DNA of 64,000 nt from Trichoplusia ni (Eukaryota; Arthropoda; Insecta; Lepidoptera; Noctuidae), in assembly GCF_003590095.1 (NCBI RefSeq), contig NC_039478.1, positions 23,622,001 through 23,686,000 on the forward strand, written 5' to 3'. The notes beneath the pieces are model-generated. The model was not told the DNA's origin. It made no database searches and saw only the letters and a list, made by a program, of their open reading frames with translations. Below, piece after piece: positions 58,186 through 64,000 of the stretch. Each line of letters opens with the position of its first letter. Position 1 is the first letter of the stretch. The position numbers were made by a program, and so were the translations under genes.

Positions 58186-59349
58186 AATGATGCTATAGTT
58201 TCTATATTAATGTCTCAAAACCAAAAGCTTACAAGACACGCTTTGTATGAACGCATTTAATTGACTTTACACGTGGCTAAGCATCTTAGTACCTGGGTAT
58301 TAGACAAACAGCTTTTGATAGTTCTCTTTGCTACTTGCCTTGCCTTTGGCAGTCCTTTGAGCGTTTCTCAGAAGTCACACGTTACACTCAGGAGTTCTAT
58401 GAATTAGTCTATTGCTATGAACTCGGTTGTGACATTTCGTAACCCTAACCACAAGTATTGATAGGTACGGTTGCGTGGTTTAATTTAATACAAGGGTGTG
58501 GGTTTTTAAGCCATTGGAAGTTTGTCGTTGTTATACATAATCTATAGAAATTTTGGAACGATTTTTTTCTTAGTCTTAGGCGCAAACTTGATTTTGTCTT
58601 AAACAGAGAAAGGAATATCATCCATGTAGGCCAAAAAAAGGAGTTTCTATCCTTAAATTATCCGATGAATGGATATAATTCGAATTTGTTTTTAACCTTA
58701 AACTTTTTACTGATTTTTCTGTTTAATTAATGAGAAACATTTTGAAAATGCAGCTCCAATCTGTTGTAATGAAATGATCCATTAGCAAAGCTCCACTCCG
58801 ACGGAATGCAGTTTCAATAAAACTAAATAGGTGCTTACTCCGCTAGATTTCATCGTCCATTTAATTTCATAAACATTTTTCTTTGTATTGTTTTATTTTG
58901 TATAGAAGATTGTTTTTCAATTGCTTTCACTTTTTCTGCAGTTGCTTTTTGTTATTGAATATTGTTATTCAATTATCCGTATGGATGGTTTTACATTTTT
59001 AATGAAGTATAAAATAATTTTCTTTAGTATTATAAAAAATAGTAGAGTTATCTGCACTCGAATCTATTAAAACAAATTGAATTCATTAAACACTGTATGT
59101 CTTTCTTTTTGGGACAAGACCCTAATTTTTGGCAATAATATATTCATTTATACAGCGTTTAGAAATAGAAAATAGTGAATATAATAAAACAAACAAAGAA
59201 AGATCATCTCCACCTTGTTAGTGTCAATTTGTAATGCTTTTTTATTTTTGAATTTAACTTACGCCGATAATAATAAAAATTAGCTATATATTTAAAAAAA
59301 TATTAAAAACGTCTTTACCTCTAACGTCGAAGCTTAGGCGTAGAGGCTT

Positions 59350-59404
59350 GCTACGAAATCGCTACATTTCGTAGCGGTTTGTGACGTCATATGGCTTCAC
59401 AAAC
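59350..59404. repeat. Two adjacent hairpins
   Basis: gctacgaaat/atttcgtagc with a 6-nt loop (59350-59375) is followed at once by gtttgtga/tcacaaac around tgacgtca-containing sequence (59377-59404). Confidence 0.5.
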
Positions 59405-60119
59405 CAATATGTAAAAAGTACGTGCTTACTTCAGTAATGTGTGTGTTGCCGTAATAATTAAGTACCCGCGTTAGAACGTAGCAGGTAGAAACGTTTACCG
59501 AGAGCTTGTTTATTTTCCCTTGTTAACATGACAAAAAGGAGGTTGGCAAGACGGGATACGACAGATTAATACACTGTTTGAATAAACGTTTCGTTGTACC
59601 AAACAGCACTTCACAAAAGCAAACCTTAATGCTTTGTGTTAAAGTCTAATATTTAAAGTTACAGCACAGTTGAGGTTCGCAATCTGATTAGTGGCCTGTT
59701 TGACAATAGTCAGCCATTTTCAGCGGAGATTAAAGGAAGTTTGTAAATCAGTGTGTACGAAGGTCAGCGTATTGATGTGAGATCTCTAGCGGTTAGAGCT
59801 CACGCACACAGATACGCTCGTCTTATACTATACATGCTATATGTGTATGTGGTCACGCACACTCTCTCACATCGATCAAGGGACAATGTCACCCGATGAC
59901 GTTATAACATTGTACTCGGGAACAAAATAAACAAAGATTTAAATTGAAAGACGTCTTATTTGAGTCGAGAAATGATACTTATTGCGTTTTTTTATGAAAA
60001 TGATTTCATCTTTTTCTGTTTTGAATAAATTTGTGGAATAATATGTATCGTTTTTTTGCAGTTTTTTAATTGCGCACCAAGTATTGTGAAAGTAGTATTT
60101 TGTTACTACTTTTAGTAAC

Positions 60120-60360
60120 GATATATGACATTCTCGACAGCTATTTTAGTAAAGCTTCGCTATCTGTCTGTCTGCCACCAGCTCGTACTTCATAACTAAC
60201 ATAGCTAGAGTGTCAAAATATTTACTAATGATATATTTAAACTACTTTTACATCAACAGAAAGAATAAAAGTGAAATTACGATCATTTCGGTTTTATATT
60301 TAAATCTATTTGTAGGGATCCCACAGTCTTGCGAGTCCGACTCACACTTGGCCGTCTTTA
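60120..60360 (+). repeat. End of the dispersed 'gggttccg' repeat
   Basis: ctatctgtctgtctgccacc at the left and gcgagtccgactcacacttg at the right frame AT-rich sequence. This is the usual order of that lepidopteran repeat. The open frames at 60210-60527 and 60248-60439 overlap it. Confidence 0.45.
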
Positions 60361-62559
60361 GTCTTCCATCCATTACAAACGTACAAAGACCAAAGAGGTC
60401 CATACTATTACACACGCACACTTCTCCGGACACTAACAATACTAGAAGTTACACAGTCACGCACACAGCTACAGTTCCCACACACACATGTCCAATTGTT
60501 AATCACGTGTGGTTGGAAGGGAAATAACTTGGACTGATTGGGTTCCGCTTGTTAACCAGTAGGGCTAGCTCTAAGTACTAGGTAAACGGATCGGAGTTGC
60601 TGCGGTTGCTTTAGTGTTTGTTAATCTAGGCTTTATTACCAAAAGACTTCTTGAAAAGTGACGTCTGTCATTTTTATTCATAAAATTATGGAAAAAGAGT
60701 AAAAGAAATATCGCACACTCTTGATTGCCTATATCTCATACTTTTTATCGCTGCTAGAAGATACCTCCTTATTTTGTTACGTTTCGTTTTTAACTATTGC
60801 GTATTAAGCTATTAATTGAAAAAAAAACTTTAATTTTTTGTAAAGTAGTGCTCCATACTTTAAAAAGTACATACTAAATACAGTAAAAAGTCTTGAATTG
60901 TAACGAAAGACACGCTAAAAGATGGACTTTTAACCAACGCCAGAAAAGTTTGTTTGATGATTCCTGTTCAATATACCAGTATCTGTACTGTAATATAATA
61001 TTTTAAATACATATTAAAATACCCTAGTAACTTCAATAGTGGTTCCTAATGAAATCGTAATACTTATATAAAATATACATATAATATGTAAAAATCTCAA
61101 CGAATTCCGAGAGTGAAACGAAATTGCGAACAAAGTTAAACAAGAAGAAGGTTTTATGACAAAAGTTCCATAGCATGATATAAAGAAAAAAAAACTCAGT
61201 AGCGTTCTACATTTGAAAAAGATTTCAACGTTCAATTACATTTATAAAGCTTCTATAGCATGCCTGTATTTTTAATCCCAGCCTGTTATACTTCAAAAGG
61301 TGGAATGAAACAAAAGAATAACTTTGTATTTCGTGAAATAACAACGCAATGAGTCAAAGGATTGTTTGTTCGAAATAAAATAACAGAGACTATTTCCACA
61401 AAGAATCGAAGACTAGCATTGGTTTTTATCAAAACTACAACTAATTTTTCCTTTTTCAATTAATTTTCAATCTTTTATAAAAACAGCATTGCAATCTATG
61501 ATATGACTTTAAATCTCAAAGGGTAACTCTGTATAAATGCGCTGCTCAATTTAAATCCAGTAGAAACTTTCCATTCTTGTATTTTTTGTAGTCTAACGAA
61601 ACTAAATCCATAATAAAAAGATTTCTTCATTGCGAAAGATGCAGTTTCCGATCGTGACATTTCGAATAAATATGATCGGGAAAACAAATCTTTTTAACCT
61701 TTTCAACAACCTAGAGATTACAAAAGTCGATTTCGAGCAAACCAGACTTGGATCTTTGAACTTTGATAATAAGTTCGCCGGGATATTGGATTCACGACTA
61801 TACGTGAGCATTCGAGTAGGGCAGGGGTCCTCGCACGTAATGAAACGAGACCTCCTAGAGTAAAGCAGGTTTGAAGTGTAGACGCCGTCCTGCGTCGTGT
61901 ACTTGCGTTACTGCACCTTCGATACCTAATAGCAAAATTCTGATGTTTTGGACCTTCCATAGTAGCAAAATTCAGTATTTAAGAGGTAAAAGGGATAAAG
62001 ACTTTTTGGTCAGTGTTTTGCAGTTTAATGCTAATTAGAAACGTATTTTTCTAGTGTTCCGCAAATATAAATTGATCAAACAGTGAATAGAACTGAGACA
62101 TGACGTCACGACTGTGTATATTTTTTTGGAAATCGTTATCTCACAAGCTAACTCTGCTGAACTTTAATGCAGTTTAAATCTTTTTCAGTTTTGTTGTTGA
62201 GAAAAGGGAAAAATGCGCGTTTTAATTTTCATACCCAGTCACCATCTTTATTTATTACCTTTCTCATTACCTTTCAAAATAAGGTACAGATAGATGGTAA
62301 ACAATATCTTCCTTTGAATAGGTGGATCATCGACTACTAAGTACGCAAATTGGGTTAGACGTTCAATCGAATCCCGCCGCGTACCATTCGTCATTACGAA
62401 TTGAATAGCTCTTAACTAGATTATGAAATCATGAAATGAATACCTATCGCTCACATTTTGATATACGCGAACCTTAATTTGAATCGCATAAATTACTCGT
62501 TCTCTTTTTTTCTCTAAACGAACTTAACTATGCATATACTCGGCTTTTTTATACTTATA

Positions 62560-62781
62560 CTAGCTGTCAAGGCGCAGTATGTACCTCCTAACAGTCGATG
62601 ATCATAGTGGAGACCAAATATTAAGGGGACAACCCTTATCACTTAGGGTTATGAAAAATAGATAGTAGCCGATTCTCAGACCTGCTGAATAGGCATATAA
62701 AATTTGACATAAATCGCTAAAGCCTTTTCGGAGGAGAGCGGTAACTAACATCGTGACACGGGCATTTTACATATTAGAAGA
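62560..62781 (-). mobile_element. Helitron-like element, diverged copy
   Basis: ctagctgtcaaggcgcag at the left and tcttctaatatgtaaaatgc on minus at the right. The middle shares ggtaactaacatcgtgac with the copies at 47746 and 55824 but is more diverged. Confidence 0.6.
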
Positions 62782-64000
62782 TACCCACTTCTCGGTTTTC
62801 GATTGACCTTTTTAAAGAGAAGTGTGTCAAATTTAACTTAAACGTTTTATTTACACAAAGCAAAATGTGAAACAAGAAAACTGGTACTGAAAAAGGGTTT
62901 TAGAGGAAAAGTAACAATCGAATGATTCATTCCAATATAAACTCGTCTGATAAAAACAGGACAATCATGCAAAATATAATCCTCCGTGAGATTATTAAAT
63001 TCTTTCTCTACATGGCATTATTCGCGTGACCTATATCGTTAAAGAGGGAATAGAAGCTTAAATCAATTATATTAATGAACCAAAAAACATTCTACTAGTC
63101 TGTTTATTTACACAATTTAAATCGTTGGATTTTTCGACTTGATTTCCCCTTCATTTCACCTTTGTCACTGCCTTTTTATAGTAACTATTGTGTCAATGAT
63201 TCATTATTAAATGATGCAATAGTTTATTTACGCGTACTTATCGGGATAGCCCGACTATTGTCGGACCTAACCGGAGTTCTTAATCATGAGCTGACGCGGC
63301 GGGATCGCGAGTCGAACAAATTACCTAGAAGCCATCTATTTACTTTTTACGGATTTATCACAATTAATTGATCCTAGTTTACCAGAGCCATTGGTTTGCC
63401 TTCCTGACTAGTCTCTAACCTGATTTGGTCGAGGATATCCAAACGAATGCCAAAGATCGAGGTATGACAGTCGAGGATAAAAGTTGTTATGCTTTCTTAT
63501 CTCAAAACGTTTGAAAATTTTGCTTGTAGCCACTAGCCGAAAAAGTATTTTTTCGTGGCTCTTTCTTGTGTAAGTCCCCAGCTTCAAAATATTTCGAAAC
63601 AAAAACCTGAGGAACTTTTACTATATTCAGTTTTCTCTTTTAAATCAGTGCAAGTTAATCACGTTTTAACCAACCCCTAAGAGTTAAAAGCCGGGGAAAG
63701 TAAGTATGAGTAAGGGATTTCGCTCCTAGTTTTAAAACCTTCAGGAGATTTGATCTATAGGTTGTTGCCCAGTTGTTAGTCTGGTACCCTGTGAACTATA
63801 AGCCTGGATTTCCACCCATTATGCTTTACAGCAGGAGAGTGCTCCCTAAGCTTGAGCTTAAAACGAAGTGAAGCTGTACCTAGATTTTATTTTAAATGAA
63901 AATTTATTTTTCCGTCGTAAAATTGTATTTCGTTAAACCTTTGCACTGAAGGTACTGTAATCCAGACATTACCAAGAGTCTCTTTCAACGTACTTCTTCC
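62782..64000. other. Gene-free DNA with one repeat
   Basis: No supported gene. 63165-63315 repeats the block at 50040-50190 (gggatagcccgactattg, accggagttcttaatcatg, agctgacgcggcgg). Confidence 0.35.

Larger units (their letters stand above)
56968..62559. other. Gene-free DNA
   Basis: No supported gene. It holds a SINE at about 57990-58185, paired hairpins at 59350-59404 and a dispersed-repeat end at about 60120-60360. Otherwise AT-rich. Confidence 0.3.

Noticed and set aside
61496..61960. Cluster of 60-80 codon ORFs on both strands
   Set aside because: Overlapping in several frames, no recognised domain, and consistent with chance.

Overview
The window looks like a nuclear contig from a moth or butterfly (Lepidoptera). 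It is AT-rich with short, GC-richer exons and canonical GT-AG introns. It carries a dense load of repeats of lepidopteran character: TC...CTAG Helitron-like elements, tRNA- and 5S-derived SINEs, MITEs and (GAT)n-tailed LINE ends. Coding content is low and concentrated in the first 23 kb. Species cannot be read from the sequence.

Layout. 57-1200: the last three phase-compatible exons of an unrecognised plus-strand gene. 1201-5700: a repeat block with a dispersed 'atggcgg' repeat, a palindromic MITE and a fold-back element with 190-bp inverted repeats. 5703-6461: an intact single-exon gene of 252 residues, possibly related to the N-terminal part of HBS1/SKI7. 9326-11166: a striking GC-rich, CpG-dense minisatellite of about 35 copies of a 52-bp unit. 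15571-19671: nine minus-strand exons giving the C-terminal 522 residues of the pyruvate dehydrogenase phosphatase regulatory subunit (PDPR). 19839-20838: an assembly gap of exactly 1000 N. 21082-22594: three plus-strand exons giving the C-terminus of the DEAD-box helicase DDX31. PDPR and DDX31 are arranged head to head. Both 5' halves are missing, so the gap must hide more than 1 kb and probably the promoter region of both genes.

22.6-64 kb: about 41 kb with no supported protein-coding gene. It holds one tRNA-Arg(TCG), about fourteen Helitron-like insertions (twelve in the same orientation), several SINEs including a 5S rRNA-derived copy with an intact 16-bp target-site duplication, a lone Ty3/gypsy integrase tail, other TIR elements, and islands of higher-GC, repeat-poor DNA that could be conserved regulatory elements. 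The desert could be a cis-regulatory domain or one large intron of a gene outside the window.

The genes do not form one pathway: PDPR acts on mitochondrial pyruvate dehydrogenase control and DDX31 on nucleolar ribosome assembly. Exon borders were placed by hand from splice signals, phase and remembered family similarity; nothing was searched.
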